Source: Actinomycetes bacterium (GTDB taxonomy: Bacteria; Actinomycetota; Actinomycetes; Mycobacteriales; Micromonosporaceae). Taken from it: a stretch of DNA of 10,017 bases. A model generated the notes under the pieces. That model saw only the letters and a program-made list of their open reading frames with translations. It did no database searches and was not told the DNA's origin. The position numbers were made by a program, and so were the translations under genes. Where the stretch lies: positions 1 to 10,017 of the forward strand of contig JAEZGP010000704.1 of the NCBI GenBank assembly GCA_023437285.1, read 5' to 3'. Below, piece by piece: positions 1 through 7,266 of this stretch. How positions within the stretch are numbered: the stretch's first letter is position 1; every line of letters starts with the position of its first letter.

Positions 1-7
1 GTCCCGG

Positions 8-299
8 CCCGGCACACTCCGCCATATGCGCACATAAGGTGGCCCCCAGCCCGGCGCACTCCGCCACATGCGCACATAAGGTGACCCCCAGCCCGGCCCA
101 CTCCGCCACATGCGCACATAAGGTGACCCCCAGCCCCGCACACCCGCCATATGCGCACATAGGGTGGCCCTCGGGCCTGCATGCACCGCCCTATGTGCAC
201 ATAGGGCGGCTCGGAGCCCTGCCATTTCGCCGGATGTGCGCATGGGGCGGTGCGTGGGCGGTGCCGGCTCGCCAGATGTGCGCAAAAGGCGACCGTGCC
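8..299. repeat. Tandem array of seven ~42-bp palindromic units
   Basis: The core ATGYGCACATARGGYG recurs with its ATG at 26, 68, 110, 151, 193, 234 and 276, so the periods are 42, 42, 41, 42, 41 and 42 bp. Units 2 (50-91) and 3 (92-133) differ at one base of 42. Unit 1 (8-49) differs from unit 2 at three. Units 4 to 7 drift progressively, and unit 7 keeps only the ATGTGCGCA half of the core. Each core sits in an imperfect dyad (arms like CCGCCATATGCG and CACATAAGGTGG, 9 of 12 pairs in unit 1), and unit 5 is a perfect palindrome. The period is divisible by three, so open frames run through it, but they only translate the repeat. The array may continue left of the window. A role as a protein-binding or structural element is inference. 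Confidence 0.9.
186..209. repeat. Perfect 24-bp palindrome in repeat unit 5
   Basis: The left arm CCGCCCTATGTG (186-197) is followed directly by its exact reverse complement CACATAGGGCGG (198-209), centred on TGTGCACA. The flanking bases (A185, C210) do not pair, so the palindrome ends there. It is the only unit of the array with complete symmetry and could be a dimeric-protein operator or a cruciform or hairpin-forming site. No adjacent gene start shows what it would control: the next supported gene begins at 600. Confidence 0.85.
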
Positions 300-599
300 A
301 GCCCCGGCCTGTAGCGATCATCGTCAGCGGCACGGGTCTTGGGCTGCGCTGCGTGATCTGGCTCGCGTACCCGGACGTGGGCCCAGGCAGCGCACGTGTG
401 TACCGGACGCCGCGATCAAAGCAGCCCGCCGCAAGCAGACTGCCCGTGGCCCGCAAACGCGGCCGGCGAGGGTCGTCGGCGTTGCCGTAACGCGCGGGTT
501 GGGGTGCCCGTGCGGGCCGCTCCCGCCGACGGGATGGCGGGTTCGGGAGGCCGTAGGGGCGACAGCGCGGCTGGTGGCGATCGCTTACCGTCTACCGGC
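300..599. other. Gene-poor stretch upstream of the M1 peptidase
   Basis: This 300-base GC-rich stretch holds no coding region I can support. Open frames exist on both strands, but their products are low-complexity Arg/Ala/Pro/Gly strings with no recognisable domain, and the frame that runs into the peptidase lacks a credible start before 600. A short inverted repeat GCCCG-TG-CGGGC lies at 506-517. I see no tRNA, rRNA or riboswitch fold. It probably holds the peptidase promoter and perhaps decayed sequence. Confidence 0.5.
586..591 (+). promoter_or_regulatory. Candidate -10 hexamer of a leaderless peptidase mRNA
   Basis: TACCGT fits the actinobacterial TANNNT -10 pattern and ends 8 bases before the ATG at 600. 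That spacing would place the transcription start at or next to the start codon. No Shine-Dalgarno sequence lies close to the ATG; the nearest GGAGG is about 50 bases upstream. Both facts suit a leaderless transcript. No good -35 box is visible, so this remains a weak call. Confidence 0.3.
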
Positions 600-2111
600 A
601 TGACCCCTCGGTTCCACCCGCGCGTGCGCGCGCTTGCCCTCGTGACCATTGTCGCCCTCGCCTTGGGCGGCTGCGAGCTGGGCGGGGTGGATCCACAATG
701 GACGCAGGCGCCCACGTCGGTGGCACCGTCACCGTCGGGGTCGGCGACGCCGGGCACCGAGCCGGGTACGTCGCAGCCGGTCAACGATCCCGTGTACCCG
801 GATTACGGTAACCCCGACATCGACGTGCTGCATTACGACCTGGACCTGGCGTGGCAGCCGACCCGCAAGCGGCTGGACGGGGTCGCAACCATCAAGATCA
901 GGGTGGCCACGCCGACGAAGGAGATCAAGCTGGACTTTTCCAGCGCGTACGACATCAAGGGGGTGACCCTGAACGGGGCGGCGACGCAGGGGAAGGTCAC
1001 CAAGGGGGATCTGACCGTCACCTCGGACGCCGAGTTTCGCGCCGGCGATGTGCTGACCCTGACGGTGGACTATTCGGGCGTACCGAAGCCGGTGAAGATG
1101 CCGTCGGACCGGGACGACTTCGCCGAAGGGCTCGGGCTGCGGGCCGGGTCGGACGGGTCGGCCTGGACGATGCAGGAGCCGTACGGGGCGTTCACCTGGT
1201 ACCCCGTTAATGATCATCCGTCGGACGAGGCGCTCTACGACATCGACGTGACGGTGCCGAAAGGCTGGTCGGGCATCGCCAACGGGCAGCTCACCGATAC
1301 GGTGACGAACGGGGACACGACGACGTTCACGTGGCATTCGCGCGACCCGGTCGCGAGCTACCTGACGACGCTGGCCGTCGGGAAGTACACAAAGGTCACG
1401 GACACGGGTCCGCGCGGGTTGCCGATCACGTACTGGCTGCGCACCGGGCATGACGAGGGCATGCGGCCGGTCTTCGAACGTACTCCCGAGATCATCGAGT
1501 GGCTGGAGAAGCGCTACGGCCCGTACCCGTTCGCCTCCGCCGGGATCGTGTCGGTGGCCTCGACGTCGGCCATGGAGACCCAGCAGATGATCACCCTGGG
1601 GGGCGATCTGGTCGACCAGATGTCCGGCAGCGAGGTGGAGAAGCGGGAGTATCTGGCCGAGGTGATCGCGCACGAGCTGGCGCACCAGTGGTTCGGCAAC
1701 TCGGTGACGCCCCGCGACTGGCGTTCGGTGTGGCTCAACGAGGGCATGGCCATGTACGCCGAGGGCGAGTGGCTCATCGACGACGGGTTTGCCGATCGGC
1801 GCAGCTGGGTAGCGTGGCTTCGCGAGATGGACGTGGCGTCCCGACCGGTGGCCGGGCCACCCGGAAAGTGGGACAAGGAGCACTTCGCGGAGAACAACAT
1901 CTACGTGGGGCCGGCGTTGATGCTCTACGCGTTCCGCCGGGAGATCGGCGGCTCGGCGGTCGACAAGCTGCTGCGCGATTGGGTGCAAACCCAGCGCAAT
2001 CAGCCCGTCGACCGCGAAACTTTCACAGCGTTCGTCCAGCAGCGGCACCCGAAGCTGGTGTCGGTGATGAAGGAGTGGTTGGACTCGCCCACGACCCCGA
2101 AGGGTCCATGA
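600..2111 (+). CDS. Secreted lipoprotein M1-family zinc metallopeptidase
   Basis: The 503-residue product should be an aminopeptidase-type zinc enzyme anchored to the outer face of the cell membrane. The ATG at 600 gives a textbook lipoprotein signal: Arg-rich N-terminus, hydrophobic core ALALVTIVALAL, then lipobox LGGC with the lipidated Cys at residue 25. A Pro/Ser/Thr/Gly-rich tether (about 35-62) precedes the M1 N-terminal beta domain (about 70-265). The gluzincin motif HELAH is at 358-362, with the third zinc ligand E381 in the NEG motif 18 residues on. Tyr435 in NNIYVGPALM is the likely transition-state tyrosine. The usual GAMEN exopeptidase motif reads SAMET (323-327), keeping the Glu but replacing Asn by Thr, a variant I recall in secreted actinobacterial M1 proteins. 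The protein ends soon after the catalytic domain and lacks the long C-terminal helical domain of PepN. The family call is firm; the substrate is unknown. Confidence 0.93.
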   Translation: MTPRFHPRVRALALVTIVALALGGCELGGVDPQWTQAPTSVAPSPSGSATPGTEPGTSQPVNDPVYPDYGNPDIDVLHYDLDLAWQPTRKRLDGVATIKIRVATPTKEIKLDFSSAYDIKGVTLNGAATQGKVTKGDLTVTSDAEFRAGDVLTLTVDYSGVPKPVKMPSDRDDFAEGLGLRAGSDGSAWTMQEPYGAFTWYPVNDHPSDEALYDIDVTVPKGWSGIANGQLTDTVTNGDTTTFTWHSRDPVASYLTTLAVGKYTKVTDTGPRGLPITYWLRTGHDEGMRPVFERTPEIIEWLEKRYGPYPFASAGIVSVASTSAMETQQMITLGGDLVDQMSGSEVEKREYLAEVIAHELAHQWFGNSVTPRDWRSVWLNEGMAMYAEGEWLIDDGFADRRSWVAWLREMDVASRPVAGPPGKWDKEHFAENNIYVGPALMLYAFRREIGGSAVDKLLRDWVQTQRNQPVDRETFTAFVQQRHPKLVSVMKEWLDSPTTPKGP

Positions 2112-2116
2112 GGCGG

Positions 2117-2731
2117 CTAGAGGAGGGCGCCGTCCTCGTGCAACCAGTCGACGAAGGCGCTGGTCACGGCGGCGGCGCAGTCGAGCAGCTCGTCGAGGAG
2201 CTGGTCGTGCACGCCGGAGAGCAGGGGAACCTGGACCTCGGCGTAGATCGGCAGCTGGCCGCGCTCGGTGGGGTCACCCACGTACGCCTTGCAGAAGCGG
2301 CGCGTGTGGTTCCACTCGTTGACGACGCGGTACGCGCGGTCGACCCAGTCGGGTGGGGTCGTGGCGTGCGGGCGGCCGCGCATGACGAGGATCTCGTCGT
2401 CGGGGCCCTCCAGCGCGAAGAGCAGCGCGTGGCGCTCCCACATGGCCAGCAGGCTGCCGTCACCGTCGGTGAGGTAGCGGATCTCGAGGCGGTCGAGCGC
2501 CTCGGCGATCCGGGCCATCGTGACGGGCTTCGCCGTCGTCTCAGGGACCCGCTGCTGCGGCAGGTCGACGCGGCGGACCGTCGTGTCGAGGGCGCCGCTG
2601 GACTCGAGCAGCGCGGCCGTCTCCGCGTCGAGGTCGCGTTCCGCCAGCGCACCGAGTTCCGTGACGCCACCCGCCGCACCGCCGGTGCGCGAACGCGTCC
2701 GTTGAGTTCCTCGCCAAGGCCACCACGCCAT
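2117..2731 (-). CDS. YbjN domain-containing protein
   Basis: This 204-residue soluble protein has no signal peptide or membrane segment. From about residue 72 (TMARIAEALDRLEIRYLTDGDGSLLAMWE) to the end it matches the YbjN/type III secretion chaperone-like fold pattern: a helix, then strands ending in LFALEGPDDEILVMRGR, the conserved helix VVNEWNHTRRFCKAYV, a beta strand IYAEVQVPL, and a C-terminal helix with FVDWLHEDG. YbjN proteins are poorly understood; the E. coli member is tied to stress and motility regulation, so no reaction is assigned. I chose the ATG at 2731 because the upstream valine codons in the frame are GTC, not starts. A purine-rich GGAGG lies about 13 bases upstream, rather far. 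An internal ATG at 2518 would give a shorter product starting at the conserved domain. The gene converges on the M1 peptidase with five bases between the stops. Confidence 0.8.
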   Translation of the reverse strand: MAWWPWRGTQRTRSRTGGAAGGVTELGALAERDLDAETAALLESSGALDTTVRRVDLPQQRVPETTAKPVTMARIAEALDRLEIRYLTDGDGSLLAMWERHALLFALEGPDDEILVMRGRPHATTPPDWVDRAYRVVNEWNHTRRFCKAYVGDPTERGQLPIYAEVQVPLLSGVHDQLLDELLDCAAAVTSAFVDWLHEDGALL

Positions 2732-2875
2732 CGCTGACGGACCCCCTCCCCACGTCGACTTGGGCCAAGGGGCCCGACGCTACTTGGATCGGCTCATGAC
2801 GCAAGTCCTTGAGGCAAAGTTGTGATCCAAAAGGACGACAGCGCATCAGCCAAACAGTTAACAGCCAACCGGCCC
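2732..2875. other. AT-richer intergenic spacer with small repeats
   Basis: This 144-base spacer separates the end of the ettA operon from the YbjN-type gene, both on the minus strand. It is visibly less GC-rich than its surroundings. It holds a spaced inverted repeat TTGGATC (2784-2790) / GATCCAA (2824-2830), a hairpin GGGCC-AAGG-GGCCC (2762-2775), and a direct repeat CAGCCAA at 2847-2853 and 2862-2868 flanking GTTAAC. It probably contains the YbjN gene promoter. No T-tract terminator is seen. Confidence 0.6.
2777..2804 (-). promoter_or_regulatory. Candidate sigma70-type promoter for the YbjN gene
   Basis: Read on the minus strand, TTGCGT (2804-2799) and TAGCGT (2782-2777) are 16 bases apart, resembling a vegetative -35/-10 pair (TTGACA / TANNNT). 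It would start transcription near 2770, about 40 bases before the ATG at 2731. The right arm of the TTGGATC/GATCCAA inverted repeat nearest the gene (2784-2790) lies between the two boxes, so a protein binding there could block the promoter. The boxes are only partial matches. Confidence 0.3.
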
Positions 2876-3502
2876 TCAACTCAACCTGAGCGGTGAGGTT
2901 GGTGCCAACCAGACTGAACCGTACTCGCCGGCGAGTCCCGTCCACGCCGCCGAAGCACGGACCGTGACCATACCGTCACGACCGCTTCCGTGAAAGTTCA
3001 TCCTCACGAGACCCTGCACGAGCCGCTGCGGGACCTGCGCGGACTGCCCGTCGGGGCCGGTAACTACCACCGCGACGTGATCAAGGAGCGCGTCGCGCAG
3101 TACCCGCTCGCCCACCGCGCGCGCACCGACGCCCTCGGCCGCCGCCGTGCGCAGCGTCGCCTCGGCGGCCCTGGCCAGGCCCACGACGTCGGCGACCGGC
3201 AGCCGCTCCACCACCGGCACCCGGGCGGGCGGCAGTGGCCAGCGCCACTGCGCGTCGCGGCGCGTGGCCGGCGGCAGGTGCGGGTCGTCGAGGCGGGCGA
3301 GCAGGTCGGCGGCGGCGATGGTGGTGTCGGTGTCCAGATCGGTGGCGATCGTCCGGGTCGCGAGCACCTTGAACGGCAGCATCGCCCACAGCTGCGCCAG
3401 CCCGTCGCCCACGGGACGCAGCCGGATCACCGCCTGCGGGTCGAGCCGCACCAGCCGGTAGGCGAAGGCGCCCGCGTCCGCCCGGGCCGTGGCCGCGATC
3501 AC
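2876..3502 (-). CDS. Conserved-looking hypothetical protein, third gene of ettA operon
   Basis: I do not recognise a named family for this 208-residue protein. It has no signal peptide or transmembrane helix and looks soluble and mixed alpha/beta: an N-terminal section with AVIRLRPV and WAMLPFKVLATRTI, an Ala-rich amphipathic helix (about 103-145, ARAAEATLRTAAAEGVGARA), then strand-like AVVVTGPDG, and a C-terminal section with ASAAWTGLAGEYGSVWLAP. The start is the GTG at 3502. Its GTGA overlaps the thioesterase stop by four bases, which indicates translational coupling and is good evidence that the gene is real. Its last codons are less GC-rich than the rest and contain small inverted repeats. 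A function related to the thioesterase is possible by context only. Confidence 0.75.
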   Translation of the reverse strand: MIAATARADAGAFAYRLVRLDPQAVIRLRPVGDGLAQLWAMLPFKVLATRTIATDLDTDTTIAAADLLARLDDPHLPPATRRDAQWRWPLPPARVPVVERLPVADVVGLARAAEATLRTAAAEGVGARAVGERVLRDALLDHVAVVVTGPDGQSAQVPQRLVQGLVRMNFHGSGRDGMVTVRASAAWTGLAGEYGSVWLAPTSPLRLS

Positions 3503-3918
3503 GGCACCAGCCAGTCGGTGAGGAACGCCGTCTCCGCCTCGCTCAGCCGCCGGGGCCGCCCGTTTTCAAGATCATATGGTACGAGCACGGAGCACGCCCG
3601 TCCCGCGAGCACGTCGCCGTCGAACAGCTCGTACGCGACCGTGAAGCGGCTCGGCCGCAGCTCGGAGATCCACAGCTCGACGCGCACCGTCGGCGGGGCG
3701 GCCTTCGCCACGGCATAGTCGACCGGCCGCAGGTAGTCGATCTCGTGCCGGGCGATGACCACGCCCTTGTCGAACGTGGCCACGCCGGCGGCACGCGCGT
3801 CGACGAACATGAGCGCCACCCGCGCCTCCTCGTAGAGCGTGAGGAACCGCGCGTTGTTCACGTGGCCGTACGCGTCAAGGTCCGACCAGCGCAGGGGGCA
3901 CTCGTACCGGTAACGCAC
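3499..3918 (-). CDS. Hotdog-fold acyl-CoA thioesterase (4HBT family)
   Basis: The 139-residue cytosolic protein has the length and motifs of single-domain 4HBT/YbgC-like thioesterases, which hydrolyse acyl-CoA thioesters. The signature PLRWSDLDAYGHVNNARFL lies near residues 8-26; the Asp in SDLDAYGHVNN is the usual catalytic acid, and HVNN leads into the central hotdog helix FLTLYEEAR. The later strands (VVIARHEIDYLRP, VRVELWISEL, FTVAYELFD, ACSVLVPYD) complete the fold. The GTG at 3918 gives VRYRYECPLRW, the normal family N-terminus. It starts two bases after the ettA stop and ends in a GTGA overlap with the next gene, so all three probably share a transcript. There is no clear Shine-Dalgarno of its own, again suggesting coupling to ettA. 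Chain-length preference cannot be read from the sequence. Confidence 0.9.
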   Translation of the reverse strand: MRYRYECPLRWSDLDAYGHVNNARFLTLYEEARVALMFVDARAAGVATFDKGVVIARHEIDYLRPVDYAVAKAAPPTVRVELWISELRPSRFTVAYELFDGDVLAGRACSVLVPYDLENGRPRRLSEAETAFLTDWLVP

Positions 3919-3920
3919 GG

Positions 3921-5597
<1,677 letters not shown>

Positions 5598-5859
5598 TGT
5601 GCGCCGTACCTCCGCGTGGGTTATCGCCTCGGGCGCCCGCGAGCGGGCGGACGCCGATGTCCAATCTTTCCAGGTCCCGCTCAGCCACCGGCACCGGGCC
5701 GAGGCGCCGGCGGCGCGCGCCACACCGGCGGGTGAGGGGCCCGGCAACGGGTAAGCAGCCGTCCGCTCAGCGAGAATGGTCAAGGTCCCGGCTCGGTCGT
5801 TCGGCCACGTCAGTACGCTCGAACGTACCGAAGCCCATCGGCCCGAAGAGGGGTACGGC
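5598..5859. promoter_or_regulatory. Divergent promoter region between ettA and otsA
   Basis: These 262 bases separate two operons transcribed outwards, so both promoters should lie here. For ettA a strong Shine-Dalgarno is at 5608-5613, and a perfect inverted repeat CGCCCGC-GA-GCGGGCG (5634-5649) stands in its probable leader; a good -35-like TTGACC (minus strand, about 5778-5783) has no convincing -10 partner. For otsA the best -10-like hexamer is TACGCT (5814-5819), part of the inverted repeat GTACG-CTCGAA-CGTAC (5813-5828). No complete promoter is convincing on either strand, and the open frames across the region look like upstream read-through. Confidence 0.55.
5634..5649 (-). repeat. Short hairpin in the ettA leader
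   Basis: Seven-base arms CGCCCGC and GCGGGCG are separated by GA. In RNA this would fold as a six-pair GC stem capped by a tetraloop. It lies about 36 bases before the ettA start and 20 bases before its Shine-Dalgarno, close enough to influence ribosome access. In such GC-rich DNA chance formation is plausible. Confidence 0.45.
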
Positions 5860-7266
5860 GTGTCGACACGTAGCTCGTTTGTGGTGGTAGCCAACCGCTT
5901 GCCGGTTGACCAGGTGGTTGACGAGTCGGGTGCCACGCAGTGGCAGCGCAGCCCGGGCGGGCTGGTCACCGCCCTGCACCCCGTACTGGCCAGCCACCAG
6001 GGCACGTGGGTGGGCTGGTCGGGAGGCACCGGCGAGGCCCCGGAGCCGTTCGAGTTCGACGGGATCAAGCTGTACCCGGTGCCGCTGTCCGAGCGGGAGC
6101 TGGAGCGCTACTACGAGGGCCAGTCCAACGCGACGATCTGGCCGCTCTACCACGACGGGGTCGAGCAGCCGCAGTTCCGGCGCAGCTGGCGCGAGGCGTA
6201 CCGGGTGGTGAACGCCCGGTTCGCGGACGCCGCGGCGGACGTGGCGGCCGAGGGCGCCACGGTCTGGGTGCAGGACTACCAGCTGCAGCTCGTCCCGGCG
6301 ATGCTCCGCGAGCGCCGCCCCGATCTGCGCATCGGTTTCTTCCTGCACATCCCATTTCCGCCGATTGAGCTCTTCATGCAGATGCCGCTGCGCGCCGAGG
6401 TGCTGCGCGGCCTGCTCGGCGCCGAACTGGTCGGCTTCCAGCAGAAGCTCGCCGCCCAGAACTTCGTACGCCTGTCGCGTCACCTGCTCGGGCTGCGGTA
6501 CGAGGGCAACACCATCGACGTCAACGGCCGCAAGGTCAAGGCCGGCGCGTTCCCCATCTCGATCGACGTGGCCGAGATCGAGCGGCTCGCCGCCACCGAC
6601 GCGGTGCAGGCCCGGGCCAAGCAGATCCGCGCCGAGCTGGGCGACCCCGAGAAGATCATTCTGGGCGTCGACCGGCTCGACTACACCAAGGGCATCGAGC
6701 TGCGCCTCAAGGCCTACCGGGAACTGTTGGCCGACGGCAAGCTCACCACCCCGGACACGGTCATGGTCCAGGTCGCCACGCCGAGCCGGGAACGCGTGGA
6801 GCACTACCAGAACCTGCGCGTACGCGTCGAGCGCGAGGTCGGACGCATCAACGGCGAGTACGGACTGGTCGGCCAGCCCGCCGTGCATTATTTGCACCAG
6901 TCCTACAGTCGGACCGAACTGGTTGCGCTCTACTGCGCCGCGGACGTCATGATGGTGACACCGTTCCGAGACGGAATGAACCTGGTAGCCAAGGAGTACG
7001 TCGCCGCACGCACCGGGGCGGGAGGCGGCGCACTCGTCCTCAGCGAGTTCGCGGGGGCAGCCAGCGAGCTGCGGCAGGCCTTCCTCTGCAACCCTCACGA
7101 CCTCGACGGCGTAAAGGACGCACTGCTACGCGCGGTCAACGTGGACCGGACGGAGGCCAACAGGCGCATGCGTATTATGCAGCGCCACCTCCGCGCCCAC
7201 GATGTGAACCGGTGGGCGCGGACGTTCCTCAGTGAACTCGGCGTGCCCGCGGAGGAAACACCGTGA
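5860..7266 (+). CDS. otsA: Trehalose-6-phosphate synthase (GT20)
   Basis: The 468-residue cytosolic enzyme transfers glucose from a nucleotide sugar to glucose 6-phosphate, giving trehalose 6-phosphate. Length (474 in E. coli) and motifs fit GT20: VVVANRLPV (8-16), SPGGLVTAL (31-39), [15 protein letters not shown] (136-150), FFLHIPFP (160-167), [15 protein letters not shown] (269-283), and the nucleotide-sugar site [14 protein letters not shown] (369-382) followed by [13 protein letters not shown]. The GTG at 5860 is preferred over an upstream start at 5776 because it gives the usual family N-terminus and has GAGGGG (5848-5853) six bases before it. Its stop overlaps the otsB start as GTGA, so the two pathway steps are translationally coupled. 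Many actinomycete OtsA enzymes prefer GDP- or ADP-glucose over UDP-glucose; which donor is used here cannot be told from the sequence. Confidence 0.96.
   Translation: MSTRSSFVVVANRLPVDQVVDESGATQWQRSPGGLVTALHPVLASHQGTWVGWSGGTGEAPEPFEFDGIKLYPVPLSERELERYYEGQSNATIWPLYHDGVEQPQFRRSWREAYRVVNARFADAAADVAAEGATVWVQDYQLQLVPAMLRERRPDLRIGFFLHIPFPPIELFMQMPLRAEVLRGLLGAELVGFQQKLAAQNFVRLSRHLLGLRYEGNTIDVNGRKVKAGAFPISIDVAEIERLAATDAVQARAKQIRAELGDPEKIILGVDRLDYTKGIELRLKAYRELLADGKLTTPDTVMVQVATPSRERVEHYQNLRVRVEREVGRINGEYGLVGQPAVHYLHQSYSRTELVALYCAADVMMVTPFRDGMNLVAKEYVAARTGAGGGALVLSEFAGAASELRQAFLCNPHDLDGVKDALLRAVNVDRTEANRRMRIMQRHLRAHDVNRWARTFLSELGVPAEETP

Noticed and set aside
1..299. CRISPR array
   Set aside because: The repeated 42-bp unit is continuous: there are no unique spacers between conserved repeats, the units drift in sequence, and no cas gene is visible.
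39..314. Small repeat-protein ORF
   Set aside because: The frame stays open only because the repeat period is mostly 42, a multiple of three. The product is a translated DNA repeat with no domain, and the frame shifts relative to the units where the period becomes 41.
396..599. N-terminal extension of the M1 peptidase
   Set aside because: It would bury a complete lipoprotein signal peptide and lipobox about 68 residues inside the protein.
729..2048. Long antisense ORF over the peptidase
   Set aside because: It is a codon-bias shadow: Arg/Val/Leu/His-rich with no domain, lying opposite a gene with clear catalytic motifs.
2963..2980. Inverted repeat CGTGAC / GTCACG as an operator
   Set aside because: It lies inside the coding region of the 208-residue protein and six-base arms are expected by chance at this composition.
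5749..5754. Stress sigma factor -10 (GGGTAA) for otsA
   Set aside because: No GTTT-type -35 lies at a suitable distance and the hexamer alone is too common to claim.
5598..6068. N-terminal extension of EttA
   Set aside because: The extra 157 residues have no EttA counterpart, cross the otsA start, and lie upstream of a strong Shine-Dalgarno and the standard family N-terminus.
5767..7098. Antisense ORF over otsA
   Set aside because: No recognisable domain, and it opposes a complete GT20 gene with all its motifs.
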